NCBI GenBank assembly: GCA_017613995.1
Contig: JAGACT010000091.1
Span: 1-8,941 of the forward strand
Source: Eubacteriaceae bacterium
GTDB taxonomy: Bacteria; Bacillota; Clostridia; Eubacteriales; Anaerofustaceae
Direction of reading: 5' to 3'
Length of the DNA: 8,941 bases
Shown one piece after another: positions 1-6,322 of the stretch (position 1 is the stretch's first letter; every line of letters begins with the position of its first letter). The position numbers and the translations under genes are program-made. Below the pieces are notes generated by a model. That model searched no databases. It had not been told where the DNA came from and saw only the letters and a program-made list of their open reading frames with translations.

Positions 1-59
1 CCCTGCGCTCCAGGAACGCGATTTGATTCGTAAGTGTTCTATTTTGTCTTCGTATGTTA

Positions 60-65
60 TACAAT
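60..65 (+). promoter_or_regulatory. Weak candidate -10 box for the first gene pair
   Basis: TACAAT at 60-65 resembles a sigma-A -10 box (TATAAT). The best -35 at a 17-base spacing is TTCTAT (37-42), which is poor, so only the -10 half is convincing. Transcription would start near 72, inside the inverted repeat at 70-95. The surrounding stretch (about 27-69) is AT-rich compared with the flanking coding DNA, as expected for an intergenic region. Confidence 0.3.
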
Positions 66-69
66 AGTA

Positions 70-95
70 CCGGCAGAGGCTATCCGCTCTGCCGG
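70..95 (+). repeat. Inverted repeat or hairpin just upstream of the first start codon
   Basis: CCGGCAGAG (70-78) and CTCTGCCGG (87-95) are perfect 9-base inverted repeats around an 8-base loop. The right arm runs directly into the GGGGAG ribosome binding site (94-99) of the gene starting at 106. In RNA it would be a 5' leader hairpin partly overlapping the Shine-Dalgarno. In DNA it could be a dimeric repressor operator over the start site. No T-tract follows, so a terminator is unlikely. The repeat is seen; its role is inferred. Confidence 0.6.
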
Positions 96-105
96 GGAGA
101 CTGTT

Positions 106-620
106 ATGAAGACTAAACTTAAAAACATCTGGTCCAGGGGCTGGTTCGTGATCCCCCTCATCTTCATGGCGGTGATGATCGTGCTGGGTCTGGACATCCT
201 ATACAGAGGAGCCGCTTCAAGGCTGTCATGTTCGACATGGCCTATTCCATCGCCTATTCGGTGGAAAACAATACCACCATGGCCGTTACCGACGGAGGGG
301 ACAGAGTCCTTCTGGATCCCTACAACATGGACTGTGTCTACAACATGATCCTGACGGCCAAATACGCGGGCAGGGGAAGAAAGGCCGCCCCCGCGGACAG
401 CTGCATCGTGATAGATTTCGGCAACGACACCGAACTGAAGATATATACCGGCAGCGACGGAAAAGTGTACATGGATTACGCCGGATCCAAGTCCAGCGGA
501 TGCTACCGTCTCGGCAGATACGCCACCTACGGGGACCTCGTCAGACTGTGTTCCCCCGAGGGCACAGGGCATCCGAACAAGGTGATCGGCGGATCGGGCG
601 ATCCGGCGGTACAGCCATGA
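106..620 (+). pseudogene. Frameshifted gene for an unrecognised membrane-anchored protein
   Basis: I do not recognise the family. The chosen start is ATG 106, with GGGGAG at 94-99 six bases upstream. The first 35 residues give a basic N-terminus (KTKLKNIWSRGW) and one hydrophobic helix at about residues 13-32, so the protein would be anchored with its bulk outside. Near 205-213 the coding pattern moves to the -1 frame. That frame runs to TGA 618-620 and contains an ATG at 228 without a convincing ribosome binding site. Joined, the two parts make about 170 residues: an anchor plus a roughly 135-residue soluble domain. The site (ACAGAGGAGCCGCTT) has no slippery heptamer, so a one-base deletion or a sequence error fits better than programmed frameshifting. 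The 3' end overlaps the next gene by four bases (ATGA), so the two belong together. If the shift is real, the soluble domain is lost. Confidence 0.6.
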
Positions 621-1162
621 GGATAGACAAGTACGCCTCCGACTGGAGGCTCGAAAACGAGGAAAAGGACGGCAAGATCAAGACGGTCACGGTATACCGG
701 GGAGAGCATCACCATTTCACCGATCCCGCCGCGGCCGCGTCCTACCGGCTCAAGGCGGCCCTGGCGGTGATGGTACTGATAGTGACCGCCATAGGCAGCG
801 TGTTCCTGAAGATAGACACCTTCCGCACCTGGTATTCCAACATGCCCTTTTACATCAGCATGTTCTTCCTGCTGTTCCTCTCCGACAGCGTTAACCGTTT
901 CATAAAGGCGGAGGACGGCATGATAATCAGGGAGGACGCGGACAAGATCTACTCCAGGTACATGATAGATTCCTTCATGGGGCTCCTGTTCGTCTGCGCG
1001 TCCTTCATAGGCTGCATCGCTGCCGTTATCACGAAAAAGACCATGGCAGCTTCGGACTGGGGCTTTATTGCCTTGGTGCTGGTGCATATCGTTGTATACG
1101 TGTATCTGATAGTACACAAGGACTGCGTGAAAATCGAAACGAATTCAAAAAAAGATAATTAA
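617..1162 (+). CDS. Hypothetical four-helix membrane protein
   Basis: This 181-residue protein is not one I recognise. The ATG at 617 overlaps the stop of the preceding frame as ATGA, which fits translational coupling. There is no good Shine-Dalgarno of its own. The frame stays open upstream to 500, but those codons overlap the previous gene and look non-coding. A charged N-terminal region of about 45 residues, including an HHH stretch, is followed by four hydrophobic segments at about 46-66, 77-95, 118-138 and 147-168, and then a short basic and polar tail (KIETNSKKDN). The pattern fits an integral membrane protein with both ends in the cytoplasm. There are no visible catalytic motifs. It is the last gene before the terminator at 1170-1197, so it forms a unit with the frameshifted gene and is separate from the peptide transporter. 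Confidence 0.75.
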   Translation: MRIDKYASDWRLENEEKDGKIKTVTVYRGEHHHFTDPAAAASYRLKAALAVMVLIVTAIGSVFLKIDTFRTWYSNMPFYISMFFLLFLSDSVNRFIKAEDGMIIREDADKIYSRYMIDSFMGLLFVCASFIGCIAAVITKKTMAASDWGFIALVLVHIVVYVYLIVHKDCVKIETNSKKDN

Positions 1163-1169
1163 AAAAGTC

Positions 1170-1197
1170 GGACCCGAACATACTTTGGGTCCTTTTT
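1170..1197 (+). terminator. Intrinsic terminator after the first gene pair
   Basis: GGACCCGAA (1170-1178) pairs with TTTGGGTCC (1184-1192), with one G-T pair, around a 5-base loop. Five T residues follow (1193-1197). It starts 7 bases after the stop of the 617-1162 gene. An A-run at 1161-1166 could make it work in both directions, but no opposing gene is seen. Confidence 0.9.
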
Positions 1198-1200
1198 ATA

Positions 1201-1229
1201 TTGCTACCTGAGAATTATTAAGCTATAAT
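1201..1229 (+). promoter_or_regulatory. Sigma-A-type promoter of the opp operon
   Basis: TTGCTA (1201-1206) is a 4/6 match to the -35 consensus. TATAAT (1224-1229) is a perfect -10 box at the ideal 17-base spacing. It lies directly after the upstream terminator and 65 bases before the oppA start. Transcription is expected to begin near 1236-1238. No equally good promoter was seen later in the operon. Confidence 0.85.
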
Positions 1230-1238
1230 GATTCCGTA

Positions 1239-1260
1239 TGTGCGCGGACAATTCCGCACA
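1239..1260 (+). promoter_or_regulatory. Hairpin at the 5' end of the opp transcript
   Basis: TGTGCG (1239-1244) pairs with CGCACA (1255-1260). An alternative inner pairing is GCGGA (1244-1248) with TCCGC (1253-1257). It would begin within a few bases of the predicted transcription start, a position where hairpins often protect mRNA from decay. The same bases also hold an imperfect direct repeat, ATTCCGTAT (1231-1239) and ATTCCGCAC (1251-1259), exactly 20 bases apart, so an operator is an alternative reading. Confidence 0.45.
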
Positions 1261-1294
1261 GTAATATTTATTATCCAATTAGGAGGAAAACAAA

Positions 1295-3526
1295 ATGAAA
1301 GGCAAGAAATTACTTGCAGTAGTTCTTGTGCTTTGCCTTATCGTTGGTACTCTGGCTGGATGCGGAAAGGGATCAAAGGACACATTCGTTGTCGGATATG
1401 ACCACTTCTCCGGAAAGTTCAGCCCGTTCTTCGCTACCACCGCGTACGACCAGGACGTTCAGGGTATGACCCAGGTAAGTCTTCTCGGCTATGACAGAGA
1501 AGGCGCCATGGTCCTCAACGGCATCGAGGGTGAGACAAGAAGCTACAACGGCACCGACTACCTGTATACAGGAATAGCCGACTGCACGATCACACAGAAT
1601 CTCGACGAGGCAGGAAACGTTACCAGCGTTGTTTATGACCTCAAGATGAGAGACGACATCGTATTCTCCGACGGCACTCCCGCCACCATCGATGACGCCA
1701 TCTTCTCGCTGTACGTGCTCTGCGACCCCACATATGACGGATCATCCACCTTCTACGCACTGCCCATCATCGGCATGGAGGAATACCGTTCCGGAATGGA
1801 TTCCCTGTACAACATGGTACTCACAGCAGGTCCCGAGAATACTGACTTCACCTACTGGACAGAAGAGCAGCAGACTGAATTCTGGGCAGAGTACAAGGAA
1901 GCGTTCGTTCAGGGCATCGTTGACTACCTCGTAAGCAAGGGATACAACGCAGCTGATGATTCCATCGCCGTCAAGATGGCAAACTGGGGATTCGAAGTTC
2001 CCGAAGAAGCCACCAATACCGAAGTATTCGATCTCATGGTCGAAGCTTACGGCGGAGATGTCCAGAAGATGATCGGCACGGAATCTTCCGGCATGGAGTC
2101 CATGGATGAGAAGTGGACCGTCGGTATCGAGACCGGTGAATCCGCTCCCAACATCGCAGGCGTTCAGAAGGTCAACGACTATGAGATGACCATCACCATG
2201 AGCGAGTTCAGCGCAAAGGCCATCTATGAGATGGGAATTGTCGTTGCTCCTCTTCACTACTACGGATCAGCCGATCTGTATGATTACGACAACAACCAGT
2301 TCGGATTCGTAAAGGGCGACCTCTCCAGCGTAAGGGCAAAGACTTCCGCACCCATGGGCGCTGGTCCCTACAAGTTCGTTTCCTATGAGAACGGAGTCGT
2401 TTCCTTCGAAGCCAACGACAAGTACTGGGACGGAGCTCCCAAGACAAAGTACGTCAAGTTCCAGGAGATCACCCAGAACGCGGACAAGGTTTCAGGTATC
2501 GTTTCCGGAGCCCTTGATATCTCCGATCCTTCATCCACCCCTACTATCATTGAAGCAATCAAGGAAGCCAACAAGGGCGAGCTGACAGGAAAGGTAATCA
2601 CCTACAAGGCAGTCGACAACAACGGTTACGGATACATCGGAATCAACTCCGAGAACGTAAAGGTCGGCAGCACCATCGACAGCTATGAGTCCAAGTGCCT
2701 CAGAAAGGCTCTCGCGACCCTGTTCGCCGTTTACCGCAACACCGTTATCAATTCATACTACGGAGAGAGAGCTACCGTTATCCAGTATCCTATCTCCAAC
2801 ACTTCATGGGCTGCACCCCGTCCCAATGACGAGGGATACAAGCTCGCATTCTCCGTTGACGTGGACGGCAATCCCATCTACACCGACGACATGAACGAAG
2901 AGCAGAAGTATGAGGCCGCTCTCCAGGCAGCCATCGGCTTCCTGAAGGCAGCAGGCTATACCTGGGATGATGCCGAGGGCAAGTTCACCGCAGCACCCGA
3001 GGGAGCCAGAATGGTATATGAAGCCATCATCCCCGCAGACGGTATCGGCGACCATCCTGCATACGGCATCTTCACCAACACCAAGAATGCCCTGCAGAGC
3101 ATCGGTCTCGATCTGGACATCAACGACCCCGCGGACAGCAACGTCCTCTGGGACAAGCTCGATGCCAACACCCAGGACATCTGGGCGGCAGCATGGGGCA
3201 GCGCACTGGATCCCGATATGACCCAGGTCTATCACTCCAGCAACGCTGACGGCAAGGGAACCACTTCCAACCACTACAACATCAAGGACGCCACTCTCGA
3301 CCAGTACATGGCTGACGCTCTGAAGAGCGACAACACGGCCTACAGAAAGAGCATCTACAAGGAATGCCTTGAGATCATCATCGACTGGGCAGTGGAGGTC
3401 CCGACATACCAGAGACAGAACTGCTTCGTATTCTCGACCGAGAGACTCAACATCGAATCCCTCCCCCAGGATATGACACCGTACTGGACATGGATCAACG
3501 GAGTTGACAAGATCGAACTGAAATAA
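1295..3526 (+). CDS. oppA: Peptide ABC transporter substrate-binding lipoprotein
   Basis: This 743-residue extracellular solute-binding protein of family 5 (the OppA/DppA class) captures peptides or related ligands for the OppBCDF importer. AGGAGG at 1281-1286 supports ATG 1295. The N-terminus has a lipoprotein signal: basic KGKK, a hydrophobic stretch, then lipobox LAGC with Cys23 as the expected lipidated residue. Family-typical segments are VVYDLKMRDDIVFSDGTP near 113-130, a GAGPYKF segment with KYWDGAP after it, the 'YIGIN' region, and a late WGSALDPD segment near 635. Typical members have about 500-600 residues. The excess includes about 100 acidic residues at roughly 187-288, inserted before the conserved VNDYEMTI stretch. 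Codon choice looks more biased than in its neighbours, as expected for an abundant protein. Ligand specificity cannot be read from the sequence, and nickel, heme or oligosaccharide ligands are possible in this family. The class assignment is firm. Confidence 0.95.
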   Translation: MKGKKLLAVVLVLCLIVGTLAGCGKGSKDTFVVGYDHFSGKFSPFFATTAYDQDVQGMTQVSLLGYDREGAMVLNGIEGETRSYNGTDYLYTGIADCTITQNLDEAGNVTSVVYDLKMRDDIVFSDGTPATIDDAIFSLYVLCDPTYDGSSTFYALPIIGMEEYRSGMDSLYNMVLTAGPENTDFTYWTEEQQTEFWAEYKEAFVQGIVDYLVSKGYNAADDSIAVKMANWGFEVPEEATNTEVFDLMVEAYGGDVQKMIGTESSGMESMDEKWTVGIETGESAPNIAGVQKVNDYEMTITMSEFSAKAIYEMGIVVAPLHYYGSADLYDYDNNQFGFVKGDLSSVRAKTSAPMGAGPYKFVSYENGVVSFEANDKYWDGAPKTKYVKFQEITQNADKVSGIVSGALDISDPSSTPTIIEAIKEANKGELTGKVITYKAVDNNGYGYIGINSENVKVGSTIDSYESKCLRKALATLFAVYRNTVINSYYGERATVIQYPISNTSWAAPRPNDEGYKLAFSVDVDGNPIYTDDMNEEQKYEAALQAAIGFLKAAGYTWDDAEGKFTAAPEGARMVYEAIIPADGIGDHPAYGIFTNTKNALQSIGLDLDINDPADSNVLWDKLDANTQDIWAAAWGSALDPDMTQVYHSSNADGKGTTSNHYNIKDATLDQYMADALKSDNTAYRKSIYKECLEIIIDWAVEVPTYQRQNCFVFSTERLNIESLPQDMTPYWTWINGVDKIELK

Positions 3527-3557
3527 TTCAGATTGAACTGAATCAGCTTCAAAATCT

Positions 3558-3592
3558 AAGCAAGAGTCTGCATTTATACAGACTCTTGCTTT
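3558..3592 (+). terminator. oppA-oppB intergenic stem-loop, probable partial terminator
   Basis: A perfect 13-base-pair stem (3558-3570 with 3579-3591) encloses an 8-base loop. Only two or three T residues follow before AGTACTG, so the U-tract is weak. It sits 31 bases after the oppA stop and 36 bases before the oppB start, with no promoter seen between. Such stem-loops after binding-protein genes commonly protect the upstream message from 3' decay, cause partial termination, or both, and so raise the binding protein over the permease. The structure is seen; the effect on expression is inferred. Confidence 0.8.
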
Positions 3593-3627
3593 AGTACTGT
3601 TACATCAGTTCCAGGAGAATACGAAAA

Positions 3628-4617
3628 ATGCTTAAATTCATAACGAAAAGACTTCTGATGGGGGCACTTATCCTTGTTCTGGCTATGTTCCTCGTCTATC
3701 TTCTCATATACAATCTGCCTACGAGCTACATCGAAAAAACCGCCAGGGAACTGGCGTCCAAACCCGGCAGCCGTCCCTACACGGAATGGCTGGAGGTACT
3801 CAATTCCCAGTACGGACTAAGCGACAATCCGGTCACGGGATTTCTGACCTGGTGTTCCAATGCCGTAAGGGGCAATTTCGGGGACAGCTGGCTGTGGACG
3901 ATCCCGGTGACCGAAAAGTTCAAGGAGGTCATCTGGAACTCATTCTGGCTGGGGCTCGCCGCCTTCCTGCTGGAGGCCGCGATAGCCATACCTCTGGGAG
4001 TGCTGGCCGCCACAAAGCAGTACTCCGCGACGGACTATACCATCACCGTCCTGTCGCTTATCGGCATATCCATGCCCACATTCTTCGTGGCAACGGTCTT
4101 CAAAATGATCTTTGCCGTACATCTCGGCTGGTTCGACCCATACGGAATGGAAAACGCCAGGATACACGCGACCCTTCCTCCCTTCGGCCAGTTTATGGAT
4201 ACGCTTGCCCACTTCGTCCTTCCGTGCATGACTCTGGTCGCCATCGGAATAGGAAGTTTAATGAGATATACCAGGACCAATACTCTGGAAGTCCTCAATG
4301 CCGACTACATCCGTACGGCAAGAGCGAAGGGCCTTCCCGAGAAGAAGGTCATCGGATACCATGCCTTCAGGAACACCCTCATCCCCATCGTGACCATCCT
4401 CGGAAACAGCCTTCCCGGACTGTTTTCCGGAGCCCTGATCACCGAGACCCTGTTCTCCATAAGGGGGATAGGATATATCTCCTACTACTCAATGATCCAG
4501 GGAGATATACCCTTTACCATGTTCTATCTGGCTTTTTCATCGATTCTGACCATCCTCGGCACACTGTTAGCGGATATCCTCTATGCGGTGGTGGATCCGA
4601 GGGTAAGGGTCAATTAG
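3628..4617 (+). CDS. oppB: Peptide ABC transporter permease, OppB type
   Basis: This 329-residue membrane subunit forms half of the importer channel with OppC. ATG 3628 has AGGAGA at 3613-3618 with a 9-base gap. Six helices are readable at about 8-30, 106-127, 138-160, 192-213, 252-275 and 295-320. The long extracellular stretch after helix 1 holds the family-type segment 'LNSQYGLSDNPVTGFLTW'. The cytoplasmic EAA loop, which contacts the ATPases, is at about 225-254 (ADYIRTARAKGLPEKKVIGY). The ending DPRVRVN is typical of OppB/DppB proteins. Length is normal, unlike its partner OppC. The stop lies 10 bases before the oppC start, and the oppC ribosome binding site follows directly. Confidence 0.95.
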   Translation: MLKFITKRLLMGALILVLAMFLVYLLIYNLPTSYIEKTARELASKPGSRPYTEWLEVLNSQYGLSDNPVTGFLTWCSNAVRGNFGDSWLWTIPVTEKFKEVIWNSFWLGLAAFLLEAAIAIPLGVLAATKQYSATDYTITVLSLIGISMPTFFVATVFKMIFAVHLGWFDPYGMENARIHATLPPFGQFMDTLAHFVLPCMTLVAIGIGSLMRYTRTNTLEVLNADYIRTARAKGLPEKKVIGYHAFRNTLIPIVTILGNSLPGLFSGALITETLFSIRGIGYISYYSMIQGDIPFTMFYLAFSSILTILGTLLADILYAVVDPRVRVN

Positions 4618-4627
4618 GGAGGGCGTC

Positions 4628-6313
4628 ATGGGAAACATCAACGATGAACTGAAAAGACGTGAAGCCCTCGAGGACAACGACAACAACGGCATCCCCGACG
4701 TAGAGGAGAACATAGCGCTGGATGATACCCAGCGTCTGAAGGTCCTATCCCCGGGACAGCTGGTATGGAAGAGATTCATCCGCAACAAACTGGCCATCTT
4801 CGGCTCCTGCGTTTTGATCTTCATGTTCCTGTTCGCCTTTGTCGGACCTCTTCTGTATCCCTACGGCCAGACCCAGATCTTCAACAAGTACGACGCCCTG
4901 GTGCTGGACTACGCCATCGCCACCGAGCGTACAGAGTTCACGGCCTACGCCATTGGCGACACCTCCGGGGTGTCGGTCTCCGACAAGAACATGGCCAAGG
5001 CCTACATAGAGGAGACCCTGGTGCCCCAGGACCTGGCGATCTACAAGATGCCCAGGACGGATTACACCATCGAGCGCAGGGGATACAACGTTTACGTAAT
5101 GTACAGGGACGGCGAAGCCTCAGATCCCCTGTTCATGTATTCCACATACGTCATCGATACCTACAAAACGGGGATAAACCTGCCCGATTCCTTCAAAACG
5201 GCGGCCCTCAGATCCCTGATGGACAGCTCCCTTGCCTTTGAGCACGATGGTAGTTCATACCGCATCGTGCAGGAGGACGAAAACATGGTCATATACCGCG
5301 GCGGGGATGAGGAGCCCTTCGGAGTGCTCACCACCTTCGTGGTGCGCCGCTACAGCGGGCAGGACACCCTGGGTTTTGATTTCAAGCTCCTGGTGGCTTC
5401 CATCGTCGAGGAAATGGAGGAAGCAAAGCTGAAAGAGAGCAGCTTCACATATATGCTGCCGAAGCTGGATGACAATGGCGAGTACATCAAGGACGAGAAC
5501 GGCAACATCACACCAATAGAGACAGAGCTGTTCATTACCCGCAAGGCCAACAACTACGTTATCACCTGCGAGCAGGTAACGTTCCTTATCGATACCTACG
5601 CCAGGCCCAGCCGGGACCACATCTTCGGCACCGACGGGGACGGCATGGACGTTTTCGCCAGAATGATGTTCGGCGGAAGGATCTCCCTGATAGTGGGCTT
5701 CGTGGTGGTCATCATAGAGACCATCCTGGGCGTCATCATGGGCGGCATCGCCGGTTACTTCGGCGGATGGGTCGATACCCTTATCATGAGGCTCGTGGAC
5801 GTGTTCTACTGCATACCTTCAATGCCCATAATGATCATTCTGGGAAGCCTCTTCGATTCCCTGAGGATGACCCCCTACGTCAGGCTCATGTGGCTCATGG
5901 CCGTGCTGGGATTCCTCGGCTGGTCCGGAGTCGCCAGGATGGTCAGGGGACAGATCCTCTCCCTCAGGGAGCAGGAATTCATGATGGCCGCGGAAGCCAC
6001 GGGACTGAGGGTGTCCAGCAGGATCTTCAAGCACCTGGTGCCCAACGTCATGCCCCAGCTGATCGTCACCGCCACCGCGGGCCTCGGCGGAGTCATCCTC
6101 ACCGAGTCCACCCTGTCGTTCCTGGGCCTCGGAGTCAAGCACCCCCTGGCCACCTGGGGAACCATGATCAACTCGGTGTCCGACTACGCCAGCATGATCA
6201 ACTATGTTTATATCTGGCTGCCCGTGGGCATCCTTATCTGCGCCACGGTCATAGCCTTTAACTTTGTAGGCGACGGCCTCAGGGACGCGTTCGACCCGAA
6301 GATGAAGAGGTAG
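4628..6313 (+). CDS. oppC: Peptide ABC transporter permease, OppC type, with a large extracellular insert
   Basis: This 561-residue channel subunit pairs with OppB. GGGAGGG at 4617-4623 supports ATG 4628. Residues 1-50 are charged and cytoplasmic. Helix 1 is at about 55-77. The family signature HIFGTDGDGMDVFAR is at 331-345, directly before helix 2 (352-378). Further helices follow, and the EAA loop is at about 448-480. Ordinary OppC/DppC proteins have about 300 residues, with some 50 between helix 1 and the signature. Here about 250 residues (80-328) lie there, on the side expected to be extracellular. The insert carries a degenerate internal repeat at about 146-200 and 211-263, and a partial third copy at 303-328. 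The signature reads GMD at 339-341, where GRD is usual. Reading frame and codon use are continuous through the insert, so it is not an assembly join. The permease role is certain; the role of the insert is unknown. Confidence 0.93.
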   Translation: MGNINDELKRREALEDNDNNGIPDVEENIALDDTQRLKVLSPGQLVWKRFIRNKLAIFGSCVLIFMFLFAFVGPLLYPYGQTQIFNKYDALVLDYAIATERTEFTAYAIGDTSGVSVSDKNMAKAYIEETLVPQDLAIYKMPRTDYTIERRGYNVYVMYRDGEASDPLFMYSTYVIDTYKTGINLPDSFKTAALRSLMDSSLAFEHDGSSYRIVQEDENMVIYRGGDEEPFGVLTTFVVRRYSGQDTLGFDFKLLVASIVEEMEEAKLKESSFTYMLPKLDDNGEYIKDENGNITPIETELFITRKANNYVITCEQVTFLIDTYARPSRDHIFGTDGDGMDVFARMMFGGRISLIVGFVVVIIETILGVIMGGIAGYFGGWVDTLIMRLVDVFYCIPSMPIMIILGSLFDSLRMTPYVRLMWLMAVLGFLGWSGVARMVRGQILSLREQEFMMAAEATGLRVSSRIFKHLVPNVMPQLIVTATAGLGGVILTESTLSFLGLGVKHPLATWGTMINSVSDYASMINYVYIWLPVGILICATVIAFNFVGDGLRDAFDPKMKR

Positions 6314-6322
6314 GAGGTAATT

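Noticed and set aside
1..26. Possible 3' tail of an upstream gene, ending LRSRNAI at TGA 24-26
   Set aside because: The GC-rich codons fit, but all three frames stay open for the first 20 or so bases and seven residues cannot be assigned to anything.
200..215. Programmed -1 ribosomal frameshift in the first gene
   Set aside because: No X-XXY-YYZ slippery heptamer or clear downstream stimulatory structure was seen at the junction, so a deletion or sequence error is simpler.
57..1117. Minus-strand open frames (57-572 and 527-1117) opposite the first two genes, considered as alternatives because the + strand gene is broken
   Set aside because: Their products look like GC-bias shadows, while the + strand frames give clear membrane helices, a good ribosome binding site at 94-99, an ATGA overlap and a terminator on the + strand at 1170-1197.
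3587..3627. Internal promoter before oppB (TTGCTT at 3587-3592)
   Set aside because: No -10-like hexamer is present at 16-18 bases downstream, and the TTGCTT is part of the stem-loop arm.
3786..4652. Plus-strand open frame of 288 codons overlapping oppB
   Set aside because: oppB in the other frame has intact helices and the EAA loop. This frame yields an Arg/His/Pro/Gly-rich product without family features.
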